From NCBI RefSeq assembly GCF_000308775.1, contig NZ_BAGJ01000088.1:62001-126000 (forward strand): DNA of 64,000 bases, in the 5' to 3' direction. Source of the DNA: Nocardia testacea NBRC 100365 (lineage in GTDB: Bacteria; Actinomycetota; Actinomycetes; Mycobacteriales; Mycobacteriaceae). Position numbers and translations under genes: made by a program. Under the pieces are notes generated by a model that was not told the DNA's origin, ran no database searches, and worked only from the letters and a program-made list of their open reading frames with translations. Positions 17,818-26,050 of this stretch are shown in pieces (the stretch's first letter is position 1; each line of letters begins with the position of its first letter).

Positions 17818-18384
17818 TCAGTCGCGTTTCGTCGCATAGCGCAGCAGGACCGTGCCGCACGGGAAAGTGCGGTTCTCCAGCAGCCGCAGCGGTATCCACG
17901 ACGGCAGCGTCGGGAAGAACGGTGTACCGCCGCCCACCGCGGTGGGCGCGACCACGATCCGGTACTCGTCCACCAGTCCGGCCCGCACGATCGGCGCGGC
18001 CAGCGTCGCACCGGCCACCTCCAGCCTGCCGTCGGTTTCGGCTTTCAGTTTCGTCACCACCTCGACCGGGTCGCCGCGTTCCAGGCGGGAGTTCCAGTCG
18101 ACCGACTCCAGGGTGCGTGAGAACACGACCTTGGGCATATCGCGCCAGATACGGGCGAAGTCCACGTTCCGGGCAGTGGCGTCCGGAGCCTTGTCGGCGG
18201 TCGGCCAGTACGCGGACATCAGTTCGTAGAGTCGCCGCCCGTAGAACGCCAGCGCGGTCTCCCGCTCGAAATCGTTCCAGTACCAGAGGAGCTCTTCGCT
18301 CGGGTCGGACCAGTCGAGATTGCCTTGCGCGTCGGCGATGTACCCGTCCACCGAGACATTGAAGCCATAGATGAGTCTGCCCAT
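17818..18384 (-). CDS. Dihydrofolate-reductase-fold protein (RibD C-terminal type)
   Basis: 188-residue member of the DHFR/RibD-C superfamily. GRLIYGFNVSVDGYIAD opens the fold, with YGRRLYELM, VVFSRTLESV and AGATLAAPIVRAGLVDEYRI as the other conserved blocks; it should bind NADPH. Such stand-alone actinobacterial proteins are not true folate reductases, and the substrate is unknown. The ATG at 18384 gives the family-typical start; reading further upstream enters a decayed phosphatase fragment. It ends 33 bases from the APH(3'')-like gene on the same strand. Confidence 0.85.
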   Translation of the reverse strand: MGRLIYGFNVSVDGYIADAQGNLDWSDPSEELLWYWNDFERETALAFYGRRLYELMSAYWPTADKAPDATARNVDFARIWRDMPKVVFSRTLESVDWNSRLERGDPVEVVTKLKAETDGRLEVAGATLAAPIVRAGLVDEYRIVVAPTAVGGGTPFFPTLPSWIPLRLLENRTFPCGTVLLRYATKRD

Positions 18385-18458
18385 GAAGATCAGACTGCAT
18401 CGGATAGCAGAACTAATCGCGACGCCACACGAGATTTGTCGATTCCTTGTAGAGGCGG

Positions 18459-18614
18459 CCAGATCGAGTGCGGCTGAGCCGAGCATGCCAACCCTTTCTC
18501 CCTGCCATCAGCGCCTCGGTGACGGCAAATCGGTGCGGTTCTTCGCCTCGGCGCCGGGGCCGACGGCGTAGTCGCCGATCGAGATCAGGCGTCTCGCACG
18601 TGCTGCGCAGGCCG
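18459..18614 (-). pseudogene. Decayed fragment of an inositol monophosphatase gene
   Basis: About 156 bases match, at a clearly homologous level but with several substitutions and small indels, the segment 21555-21715 inside the intact inositol monophosphatase gene. The shared part encodes the region around MLGSAALDLA and GDYAVGPGAEAKN. The indels shift the frame, so no product is expected. It is either a remnant of a second copy lost by deletion or a partial duplication linked to rearrangement of this accessory region. Confidence 0.8.
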
Positions 18615-18706
18615 TGTGCCCTACGAGACATGGCCGGCTCTGGCCGCACCTACACTATGGTGGCAAGCACGCGGATCGCCATGTTCGGCTGGGCGCAGAG
18701 TCGTGA

Positions 18707-19567
18707 TCACCACCGCATAGCGCTGAAGTCGATCGGTTGGGGGCGAAGGGCTTTCACACGTTCGGCCAGGCCTCGCATCCGGAGCGCCATCTCGCTTGCC
18801 GGAAGCTGTCGGCGATCGCCATGACCGGGCAGCAGCCATTCGAAACCGAAATCGGCCGATCGTGCCAGCGAACGGGCCAGCACTTCGACCGAATACCAGG
18901 TGACGCTCTCGGCGATTTCGATATCTCCGGTGGTGCGGGACCAGTAAAAGCTGTCCCCGCTGAAACAGTATCGGTCGTCGACTATATAAAGCACACTTCC
19001 CTCGGTGTGACCCGGAAACGGATGCGCAATTACGCCGTCGACGACCTCCACGGGCTCGGATCCCCGTAGTATCCGATCGGCATCCGGGGCCGAATCGAGA
19101 TCACCCTCGTGAATCCACAGTCGAGCCCCGAATCGGTCTGCGTAGCGCCGACCATGCGCAGCGTGATCACGGTGGGTCAGTAGAACGTCCGTCACCACGC
19201 CGAGCTCCTCGTATCGGCTTGCCAGCGACTCGCTCCAGCGTGGCGTATCGACCATGAGGTTGCCGCCGCGGCGTCGCAGCAGATAGGAGTTGGCGCCCGC
19301 GGTGTGTGACGAGTTGTGGCCACACAGGTAGACCCCCTCATCCAGGCGCAAGGGGAACGGGTCGAACACCGCTTTCAGCGGCACGTTCTCACGCCGAACG
19401 GACCGGGTTTGACAAGCGAATGCGGCTGCCGCCAGCGCCTGTTCCTCGGCTTCGTCGCGCGGTTGACGCAGAATTTCGGAGCGACCATCGACCTCGCCGA
19501 TCAAGCCGGGCGCCAATTGCCGGGACACATCGCAGTTAACGCAGCGATCGTCTACGAACCAGGACAT
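18707..19567 (-). CDS. MBL-fold metallo-hydrolase with N-terminal ferredoxin-like domain
   Basis: 286 residues in two parts. Residues 1-60 resemble a small ferredoxin head (CVNC at 9-12 and Cys52 in ACQTRSV), but Ser15 stands where a further Cys occurs in many relatives, so a cubane cluster may be absent or three-Cys. Residues 75-270 form a metallo-beta-lactamase fold: THRDHAAH (His132, Asp134, His135, His138), PFPGHTEG, CFSGDS and PGHGD. Relatives are annotated as glyoxalase-II-like. The ATG at 19567 follows GGAGGGAG. It ends the AT-richer accessory part; substrate unknown. Confidence 0.83.
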   Translation of the reverse strand: MSWFVDDRCVNCDVSRQLAPGLIGEVDGRSEILRQPRDEAEEQALAAAAFACQTRSVRRENVPLKAVFDPFPLRLDEGVYLCGHNSSHTAGANSYLLRRRGGNLMVDTPRWSESLASRYEELGVVTDVLLTHRDHAAHGRRYADRFGARLWIHEGDLDSAPDADRILRGSEPVEVVDGVIAHPFPGHTEGSVLYIVDDRYCFSGDSFYWSRTTGDIEIAESVTWYSVEVLARSLARSADFGFEWLLPGHGDRRQLPASEMALRMRGLAERVKALRPQPIDFSAMRW

Positions 19568-19636
19568 CTGCAGAACTCCCTCCTCGGTGCGACGCAGCTA
19601 CGACCGCACCTTTTCAGGAGTACCAACCATGGCACT

Positions 19637-19653
19637 GAAATTTCAAGTCTTGA
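19637..19653. promoter_or_regulatory. Overlapping small palindromes upstream of the metallo-hydrolase
   Basis: GAAATTTC (19637-19644) and TCAAGTCTTGA (19643-19653) overlap within an AT-rich stretch between the XRE gene end and the metallo-hydrolase start. On the minus strand a TTGAAA lies here that could serve as a -35 element for the gene at 19567. A regulator site is possible; no experimental consensus is matched. Confidence 0.35.
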
Positions 19654-19658
19654 CTTAT

Positions 19659-20327
19659 TTATAAAATCCTATCTGGGGATTGCATCGACAATTCAATATT
19701 GGTGCTGCATCGGCAGCTGGGTGAACTGGTGGTAGAGGATGGGTTCGATTGGAGTCGCCGTGTGCGCGGATTCGGCACCCGGGTCGGCGCCATCGATATC
19801 GCGGTGTCGAATCGCATAAGGATATGAAACTTGCACTCACCCCGGTAGAGTATTTGTTGTCTTTCGAGCCGTTGCGAAACGCCCTCGTCGAGATCATCCG
19901 GTATTCGATAAAACTCGATTGCCTGCCGTAAGATCGCTTCGGCATATTCTGCGGTCTGGAGAAGTCCGGGTATTACGTAGGGTTGGTAGATCCTCATCAG
20001 TCGGGTCTGTCCAGCAAGCTTCGCCAGCTTGTTCTGCCCACTTTTTGTGCCTCCGCTCAGGACGCGCCGCCACTCGACGTGAGCACTGTCGATATTTCGA
20101 AGCGTGGTGATCAATTCCGGCAGTTCAGGCTCGGCGCCCAGGATGTTGCAGTAGGCTCGGAGATCGGCCTCGGAGGGGGGTCGTCTACCATATTCCAGCT
20201 TCGATACCTTGGATTCATGCCACCCTGCACGTGCGGCGAGATCGCGCCCGGACATACCGGTCGAGCGGCGGAACTCCCTGAGTCGTTGTCCGAGCGCTTC
20301 TCTCGCTTCCTGAACGTTACGGGTCAC
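19659..20327 (-). CDS. XRE-family regulator with truncated DUF5753 domain
   Basis: 222 residues. A helix-turn-helix domain at about 10-70 (GRDLAARAGWHESKVSKLEYG) is followed by the start of the actinobacterial DUF5753 domain (IPGLLQTAEYAEAIL, RLERQQILYRGECKFHIL). After about residue 168 the sequence becomes Ser/Pro/Arg-rich and no longer looks like the domain, so the C-terminus has probably been lost by frameshift or deletion; the family norm is about 280 residues. Last gene of a three-gene minus-strand unit with DUF6879 and a 109-residue protein. DNA binding may survive; effector or partner function may not. Confidence 0.7.
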   Translation of the reverse strand: MTRNVQEAREALGQRLREFRRSTGMSGRDLAARAGWHESKVSKLEYGRRPPSEADLRAYCNILGAEPELPELITTLRNIDSAHVEWRRVLSGGTKSGQNKLAKLAGQTRLMRIYQPYVIPGLLQTAEYAEAILRQAIEFYRIPDDLDEGVSQRLERQQILYRGECKFHILMRFDTAISMAPTRVPNPRTRRLQSNPSSTTSSPSCRCSTNIELSMQSPDRIL

Positions 20328-20335
20328 TTCACCAT

Positions 20336-20854
20336 CTACGACGTTTCGCCGGCTGCATATTCAGCATAAGGTGTGGCCAACTTCCAGAGCCGTTGTCTGA
20401 CGCCTTGACAGTACTCGACGATGCGAGGATCTGTCGTCAGGGCTACGCCGGCTGACTTGAGCTGTCGGTCGACCAGATTGAACGCCACCCGCTCATTATC
20501 TATGAGCCACCAATCGTCCGTCGGTACCTCACCGGCGAGATGGCGTGGTAGATAACGGATGTCTACGCCCGCCTCGACGTTGCGAGACGCGACGACGAGA
20601 CTCCATCTCTGGTAGTCGGTGTGCGGCACAGTAACTACCCGAATCCGGCTCACCCTGACACCTCAACCGGTCAACTCCTCGACAAGAGTTTCCCAGTCTC
20701 GAAACCACTCGTAGTCATCGGGCTCGTTGTTCAGAAACCGCCGGAATGGTTCTGACTCAACGGGTACCGCGTAGTCATCTCTGACTTCGAGATGGAACGC
20801 TTCACTGCGGCACTCGCGGAACAGGTCGGACCAGTCACCCTGCCGTAGATGCAC
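20336..20854 (-). pseudogene. DUF6879 family gene with internal TGA stop
   Basis: Two same-frame pieces make one full-length DUF6879-like protein. The first (from a GTG at 20854) has DLFRECRSEAF and FRRFLNNEPDDYEWFRDW; the second has the family blocks VTVPHTDYQRW, DIRYLPRHLAGE and DDWWLIDNERVAF. They are separated only by a TGA at 20663-20665. A TGA here is one transition from CGA (Arg), which would restore a continuous frame, so this is a nonsense mutation or sequencing error rather than two genes. DUF6879 proteins pair with XRE/DUF5753 regulators in actinobacteria. The start overlaps the upstream gene by 20 bases. Confidence 0.8.
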
Positions 20855-21164
20855 CGTAGAAGGTCCTTTTGCTCTTGGGTACCTCGATTGCCGCCTCGTC
20901 GTCCGCGAGGTCGAGTCGACTCAACGTCTTGTCGTCCGTTATCGGCCGACCGCTGAGGGTGAACGTACCCCGCCCCGTCTCGGTCAGCGCGGTCCCGATA
21001 AACGTGTGCGGTTCGGCGAAACCCATCAACAGGTGCGGGATCTCGATTGTCTCGGATGTGCCGGTACGCCAGCCTGTCGCTACGTAACTGCCCTGGTCGG
21101 TGGCGTACAGGGTCGGGCAGTCGTTCACCTGTGAACCACCCCTGCCGAGGAACCTGAGTTGCAT
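20835..21164 (-). CDS. Small conserved actinobacterial protein next to DUF6879
   Basis: 109-residue soluble protein beginning MQLRFLGRGGS, a pattern I know from small proteins encoded beside DUF6879/XRE modules in Nocardia and Streptomyces. CPTLYATDQGSYVATGW is the recognisable part; relatives are about 60 residues, so the middle (residues 40-95) is an extension. Function unknown; probably a partner in a regulatory or toxin-antitoxin-like module. The ATG at 21164 is preferred over a Met 17 codons upstream because it matches the family start. First gene of its unit. Confidence 0.7.
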   Translation of the reverse strand: MQLRFLGRGGSQVNDCPTLYATDQGSYVATGWRTGTSETIEIPHLLMGFAEPHTFIGTALTETGRGTFTLSGRPITDDKTLSRLDLADDEAAIEVPKSKRTFYGASTAG

Positions 21165-21252
21165 GATGTCGCGCCCATTCTCGCGTTCTGTGTGGGGTGT
21201 TCTGCGCATCCTCATTTTTCAGCGATTGAGCCAGACTTCAAGCGGGAACAAC

Positions 21253-21279
21253 CGAACTTGGACAAATTGGGCAAGTTCG
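21253..21279. promoter_or_regulatory. Inverted repeat upstream of the DUF6879/XRE unit
   Basis: CGAACTTG and CAAGTTCG form perfect 8-base arms separated by 11 bases, about 90 bases upstream of the first gene of the unit (21164) and in a locally AT-richer stretch. A symmetric site of this spacing suits an XRE-type dimer and would fit autoregulation by the product of 19659-20327 (inference). Confidence 0.5.
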
Positions 21280-21342
21280 TGGTTCGTGCACTCGTGGCCT
21301 TCTATAGTTAGCGCGGCAGCGCCTTGTCCGTCGGCGCCCTCG

Positions 21343-22143
21343 TCACTGTTGTGCGGTGGATATCAGCTGTAGGAGTTTCCGGGAGATAGTAGGGTTGGCG
21401 GCCACGGTGTGGCGCGACCGGACGTTGTGGATGCTGCCGTCGGAATCGGTCACCACGGCACCGCTTTCGCGGGCGATGAGCACTCCGGCTGCCATGTCCC
21501 ATTGTTTGTTGGACATGATGATGCATCCGTCGGTACGGCCTTCAGCGGTCCATGCCAGATCGAGTGCGGCGGAGCCGAGCATGCGAACCCTTTCCGCCTC
21601 TGTCGCCAGCGCCCCGGTGACGGCCAATCGGGTGTGATTCTTCGCCTCGGCGCCGGGGCCGACGGCGTAGTCGCCGATCGAGATTATGGCGTCCCGCAGG
21701 TGCTGCGCCCGGCCGGTGGTGATGGGCCTGCCATTCAGGTACGCACCGCGCCCTTCGATCGCGTAGTACTCCAGCCCGAGAAACGGTGCTCGTATCACAC
21801 CGACAATCGGCCGGTCCTGATGCACCAGCGCAAGGGACACCGCACAAAGCGGAATATCATGGATGAAGTTCGATGTCCCGTCGATGGGGTCGAGCACCCA
21901 TGTTTGTTCGGCATGTACGGAATCCGATGGCTGCGTGGTGGTCTCCTCACCCCGGAAGCCGATTCGGGGTGCCTGCGCTCGCAGCAGTCGCTGCGTCGTC
22001 TCTTGGATTTCGAGGTCGAGTTCGGTGACGAAGTCCCGATCGCCTTTGCTGTGGACCGCACCTGTCCCTGCAGTCGTCAGGAGTTCGGCTCCAGCGGCTG
22101 TGGCCTCGCGCGCGATGGTCAGGAGTGTACTGATGTCGTCCAC
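21343..22143 (-). CDS. Inositol monophosphatase family protein
   Basis: 266 residues with all Mg-site motifs: GEE at 65-67, DPIDGTSNF from residue 85, and WDMAAG from 215. Such enzymes dephosphorylate myo-inositol-1-phosphate, histidinol-phosphate or 3'-phosphoadenosine-5'-phosphate; the exact substrate is not clear. The GTG at 22143 follows GGGAAGGGA and gives the family length; an upstream ATG at 22170 lacks a ribosome site. Its first 25 bases overlap the DUF5919 gene, so the two are co-translated. A decayed copy of part of this gene lies at 18459-18614. Confidence 0.9.
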   Translation of the reverse strand: MDDISTLLTIAREATAAGAELLTTAGTGAVHSKGDRDFVTELDLEIQETTQRLLRAQAPRIGFRGEETTTQPSDSVHAEQTWVLDPIDGTSNFIHDIPLCAVSLALVHQDRPIVGVIRAPFLGLEYYAIEGRGAYLNGRPITTGRAQHLRDAIISIGDYAVGPGAEAKNHTRLAVTGALATEAERVRMLGSAALDLAWTAEGRTDGCIIMSNKQWDMAAGVLIARESGAVVTDSDGSIHNVRSRHTVAANPTISRKLLQLISTAQQ

Positions 22144-22997
22144 GCGTCGATTCCCTTCCCTCGCGTCCATAGAGTGTCGAAGACGCTTACAAACGTATCG
22201 AACACTGCTGGCCCGCCGGACTTCCGCATTACGAACGTCGGCGATTCGACGCCACGCCCCTGTGGTAGGTAGGGCTGCATGATGCACAATTCGGTATCGA
22301 TAATTACGAGGTTGAAGCGCGGCGGCTCATCGAAGGTACGTACATGGATTGAACCCGGCGTGTAATGCCCTGTCCTTCCCAGGATCCGTTCCAGTGTTCG
22401 GATATTCAAGCTTGTGAGGTCGGATAGAGTGTTTGGTGCGTGTCCTTCTTCGGCCTCCCGGGCGCGGATACTGTCACCGGCCGGATCGAGGAACAAGCAT
22501 CTGATCTCAGTGCCGTTTTCCAGAAGCTGAATGACATCGCTGTCGGAGCACTGCTGGCAGAAGAGATTGAGCGAGATTCCCACCATGTCGATACTGTGTG
22601 CCGACCGGAATATTCGCTGCGGCGGCATGTCTTGGACGAAGTCGGCACGGTTTCGAAATACGGCTTCTACTTCGCTTGCTCGTTGACGGGCAGGCTGTGG
22701 TGCTGGCTGCACGCTGTCTCGGTGTCGCCTGTCCTGCGCGGGTTGGTTGTCGGGATGGCTGCCGAACAGTTCCTCGATCGACCATTCCGGAAACATCTCT
22801 TGCAATACGCGGCGATGATGTGGGTAGGGCAGACCACCGATATCACCGGAGAGCCAACGGTAAAACTGGGCCTTCCGGGGGCCGCAGCCAACGATTGCTG
22901 GGTCGATCCTGCGGGCCAATCGGTCGTATTCCCGGTTGAACGCCGCGACCGTCTGTAAGTGACGTTGCCGCAACAGGGCCTTGAGAAGCGTTGCCAT
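22119..22997 (-). CDS. DUF5919 domain protein
   Basis: 292 residues. The N-terminal part (residues 1-90) is helical, with KAQFYRWLSGDIGGLPYPHH and VLQEMFPEWSIEELF resembling an actinobacterial helix-turn-helix head. Residues 125-285 match DUF5919, a phospholipase-D-like fold (SIDMVGISLNLFCQQ, GTEIRCLFLDPAGDSIRARE, LVIIDTELCIMQPYLPQGRGVESPTFVM). A signalling or regulatory role is likely; biochemical activity is unproven for the family. The ATG at 22997 follows GAAGGTAG. It overlaps and is coupled to the phosphatase gene, and DUF5919-phosphatase pairs occur elsewhere in actinobacteria as far as I recall. Confidence 0.75.
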   Translation of the reverse strand: MATLLKALLRQRHLQTVAAFNREYDRLARRIDPAIVGCGPRKAQFYRWLSGDIGGLPYPHHRRVLQEMFPEWSIEELFGSHPDNQPAQDRRHRDSVQPAPQPARQRASEVEAVFRNRADFVQDMPPQRIFRSAHSIDMVGISLNLFCQQCSDSDVIQLLENGTEIRCLFLDPAGDSIRAREAEEGHAPNTLSDLTSLNIRTLERILGRTGHYTPGSIHVRTFDEPPRFNLVIIDTELCIMQPYLPQGRGVESPTFVMRKSGGPAVFDTFVSVFDTLWTRGKGIDAWTTSVHS

Positions 22998-23324
22998 GAC
23001 TTCTACCTTCCGCGCTGCCGAATGAGACATAGATGATAGCTCGGCGGTTAGGAAGAGACCTAGGAGGCGGCGAGACGATACTGGCTGGTGGAGCAGGCTT
23101 TTGGTGTATTTACCAGCTACCCGGGAGCGTTCTGAATGATCTCTACTGCTCGAAGAGTCGTCGAGGGCGGAAACCATGTCGTCGGCCCGCTCAGGTACTC
23201 GCGCCCGAGTTCAATTTCGATCCGCCGGAGTGTCGGTTCGCACGACGTACCGCTGTCGCTTCCACCTCTACCAGTGCTCGATCTCCCACGCGTCATTCCC
23301 CGACCTCTGTTCCAGGAGCACGCA
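22998..23324. promoter_or_regulatory. Divergent intergenic region
   Basis: 327 bases between the leftward DUF5919 gene and the rightward methyltransferase. It is locally AT-richer near 23020-23050 and must hold both promoters, but no convincing hexamer pair or repeat was found. A Met-initiated in-frame extension of the methyltransferase starts at 23136 but has no family similarity. Confidence 0.35.
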
Positions 23325-24218
23325 ATGCGTTCATCACCCTCATTCCGGGCTCCGCTGCGACCGCCGCCCGATACCTGCTTGCAGGAGCCGGTTGGTGTAG
23401 ATGCCTCCCGGGCCAGTGTCGCGCGAGTCCACGACTACAGCCTGCTCGGCAAAGACAACTACGAGGTCGACCGCGCAGTTTTCACCAGGGTACTCGAGAT
23501 GGCACCAGGTCAGCGCGAGGTATCGCGGATGAATCGGCGCTGGATGCATCGGGTGGTTCGTTATCTGGCCGGGTATGCGGGCGTCGAGCAGTTCGTCGAT
23601 ATTGGTGCCGGGCTGCCGACCGCCCTGAATACCCACGAGGTTGTTCAGCTGGAAAATCGCAGAGCGACAGTGATTTACGTCGACAACGATCCGGTGTGCG
23701 CCGCGTATGGGCGTGCGCTGCTCGAGCGTAACGACCGTACGCACTACGTTCTCGCGGACTTCCTGGAGGCCGGCACACTCCTGAAGAACCCGGACGTGCT
23801 CCAGTACCTCGAGTTGGATCGTCCGATAGGGGTGCTGGTGTGCGGGCTGCTCCACCATATCGGTGACAGGTCGAGGCCGGCCCGGGCAATGAGAGAGCTG
23901 ATCGAACGGCTGCCTTCCGGTTCGTATGTGGCGGTCACGAACTTCTACGACCCGGGCTCCGAGGACCCGGAAATCCATCGGCTGGCGCGGAAACTAGAAG
24001 AGGCGTTCACCGAAGGCGTGGGTTCGGGCTGGTACCGGACCCGTACGGAGCACCTCGAATACTTCGAAGGTCTCGAGCTGCTGCCGCCCGGCTTGGTCGA
24101 ACTCGACGATTGGTGGCCCCTCGGCCGGATCGAGCGGGACAGGTTGCCCGAGGAACGAACGATGCGTGGCGCGGTGGGGTACAAGCGACCGGCGTTGCTG
24201 CGGTTTCCAGGTGCCTGA
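23325..24218 (+). CDS. SAM-dependent methyltransferase (DUF574 type)
   Basis: 297-residue actinobacterial methyltransferase. RVHDYSLLGKDNYEVDR near residues 35-51 is the hallmark of the DUF574 family; FVDIGAGLPTALNTHEV (from about 90) is the SAM site, VIYVDNDPV binds the ribose and GLLHHIGD lies by the active site. Target unknown; members occur in secondary-metabolite clusters. The ATG at 23325 follows CCAGGAG. A strong hairpin at 24322-24348 ends the transcript before the flavin hydroxylase, so the two are separate transcription units although methylation of that cassette's product is conceivable. Confidence 0.85.
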   Translation: MRSSPSFRAPLRPPPDTCLQEPVGVDASRASVARVHDYSLLGKDNYEVDRAVFTRVLEMAPGQREVSRMNRRWMHRVVRYLAGYAGVEQFVDIGAGLPTALNTHEVVQLENRRATVIYVDNDPVCAAYGRALLERNDRTHYVLADFLEAGTLLKNPDVLQYLELDRPIGVLVCGLLHHIGDRSRPARAMRELIERLPSGSYVAVTNFYDPGSEDPEIHRLARKLEEAFTEGVGSGWYRTRTEHLEYFEGLELLPPGLVELDDWWPLGRIERDRLPEERTMRGAVGYKRPALLRFPGA

Positions 24219-24321
24219 CCAAAAACACTCGTTCACAGGTATTTCCACCGCTTCATGCGGAGGTTTGCGCTTCCGCGGGAACGCGGAGCGTGGGGAACAG
24301 TCCCGGTAATTCCGGGCTCGG

Positions 24322-24348
24322 GGCGTGTGTCGCTGGGGGACACACGCC
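24322..24348 (+). terminator. Intrinsic terminator after the methyltransferase
   Basis: GGCGTGTGTC and GACACACGCC form a perfect 10-bp stem with a 7-base loop, followed by the T-rich GTCCATTTTCTGTC. A weaker stem (CCCGG/CCGGG, 24302-24316) sits just upstream. Placed about 100 bases after the methyltransferase stop and 40 before the next start. Confidence 0.75.
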
Positions 24349-24387
24349 GTCCATTTTCTGTCTTGAATCTTTGGAGGGTGATCAGTC

Positions 24388-25989
24388 ATGTCTTCTTCAG
24401 GTGGTCCGGTTCTCATCGTGGGCGCCGGTCCGACCGGGCTCACCCTCGGTATCGAGTTATTGCGGCGGGGTGTGGATGTCCGGTTGATCGACCGGCTCAC
24501 CACCCCCGTGACGACTTCGCGGTCGTTCACGGTGCACACCCGCACTCTGCAGTTGCTGGAACAGGCCGGGATCGTCGATGAGTTCCAGGAGAGGGGTTTG
24601 CGCGGGGAGTGGATGGACTATCGGTTCGCGGGTTTCCCGGAGAAAGTACGGCTGGATTTCACCGGTCTCGACAGCCGGTACCCGTATTTCCGCACGATCG
24701 GCCAGCGCGACACAGAGGAGATCCTGCGCCGGCATTTCAGCGCGCTCGGCGGGGCCGTCGAATGGCACACCGAGCTGATTTCGGTGACCACGGATCCGGA
24801 CGGCGGAGTCACCGCCATCGTGCGGGATACGAACAGTGGTGAGACCGCAACCGTGCACTCCGGCTGGCTGATCGGTTGCGACGGCGTGCACAGCACTGTC
24901 GCCGGTTATCTGGGTGCGCAGGTGGGTCGTGCGGAGTACGTCGGGACGGCGATGCGGATGATGGACGTGCCGCTTCGGCAGCGGTCACCGGGCTTCCCGA
25001 TGGAGGTCGGCGGTATCGACTACCGCATCACCGGCGGTCACATGCTGCTGACGACTGCATTGCCCGGTGGGGTGTGGCGGGTATTGATCAGTGAACCCGG
25101 TGACGCTCGGAATATCGACGCTTCGGCCGCGGCGTTCCAGAAGGTGCTCGACGAGCATTTCGGCGGTGCGGTGCGGTTGGGTTCCCCGCAGTGGACGACG
25201 GCGTTCCGGACGCGGCGGCGGCTCGTCTCCCGATATCGCAGCGGCCGGGTCTTCGTCTGCGGGGACGCCGGACACGAGCGGTCCCCGGCGGGTGGGCAGG
25301 GGATGAACACCTCGATGCAGGACGCGTTCAACCTCGGCTGGAAGCTCGCCGCCGTTGTGCACGGCCACGCCCGAGAGTCACTGCTGGACAGTTACGAGAC
25401 GGAGCGGCGTCCGATCGCCGAGCAGGTGATCGCCGGCACCCATGAACTGCATTCGGTGCTGATGGACCACGGCCGCCCGGTCGCCGAACGACTCGCGCTC
25501 GCCCGCGAACCCGGGTTCACCGAGCGGGCGGTGGCCCGGATCTCCGGCATCGCCTACCGCTACGCGAATACCCCCGACCCCGGATTGCCCTCGCCGCGCT
25601 GGTCGGACGGGCCGGCGGCGGGGGAGCGCGCCCCCGATGTCGAGATCACCCCTCGGCTACGGCTGCACGAACGGTTGCGCCACGGTGGGCACACGCTGGT
25701 ACTCGTCCATCGTGATCCGCACGATGCCGCGAAGGTCTCGGCGCTGCTCACGCGTGTGCGTCGGCGATTCGGCGCCCGGGTCGAACCGGTGGTCGTCACG
25801 CCGCCCGGGTATCACGGACCCGGCCCGGCCGGTGCCGTCGCGGCCGACAGTCGCCGGATCCACGACCGCTACGGCACCCCCGACGCAACCGCTGTCTGCC
25901 TTATTCGACCCGACGGCTATATCGGCGCCCACTGGCTGCTCACCGAGCCGGACACGGCGTTCACGACGCTGCGCGACACCTTGTCCTGA
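24388..25989 (+). CDS. FAD-dependent aromatic (polyketide-type) hydroxylase
   Basis: 533-residue flavin monooxygenase of the PgaE/RdmE/MhpA kind. VGAGPTGLT at 10-18 binds FAD, IGCDGVHST (about 168) is the DG motif, and CGDAGHERSPAGGQGMNTSMQDA (from about 290) is the second FAD site. A thioredoxin-like C-terminal domain (about 400-533) is typical of aromatic polyketide and phenol hydroxylases. It uses NAD(P)H and O2 to hydroxylate an aromatic ring. GGAGGGTG precedes the ATG. It lies 61 bases before the P450 on the same strand; together they look like oxidative tailoring enzymes. Confidence 0.9.
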   Translation: MSSSGGPVLIVGAGPTGLTLGIELLRRGVDVRLIDRLTTPVTTSRSFTVHTRTLQLLEQAGIVDEFQERGLRGEWMDYRFAGFPEKVRLDFTGLDSRYPYFRTIGQRDTEEILRRHFSALGGAVEWHTELISVTTDPDGGVTAIVRDTNSGETATVHSGWLIGCDGVHSTVAGYLGAQVGRAEYVGTAMRMMDVPLRQRSPGFPMEVGGIDYRITGGHMLLTTALPGGVWRVLISEPGDARNIDASAAAFQKVLDEHFGGAVRLGSPQWTTAFRTRRRLVSRYRSGRVFVCGDAGHERSPAGGQGMNTSMQDAFNLGWKLAAVVHGHARESLLDSYETERRPIAEQVIAGTHELHSVLMDHGRPVAERLALAREPGFTERAVARISGIAYRYANTPDPGLPSPRWSDGPAAGERAPDVEITPRLRLHERLRHGGHTLVLVHRDPHDAAKVSALLTRVRRRFGARVEPVVVTPPGYHGPGPAGAVAADSRRIHDRYGTPDATAVCLIRPDGYIGAHWLLTEPDTAFTTLRDTLS

Positions 25990-26050
25990 TCCGCCGGACA
26001 GCGACGGCGCACGTCTGTCTTGTCTCCCGCTCATCTCGAAGAAACGGACC

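Noticed and set aside
20663..20665. TGA read as selenocysteine
   Set aside because: No SECIS-like hairpin or Sec-type family; a CGA-to-TGA change explains it.
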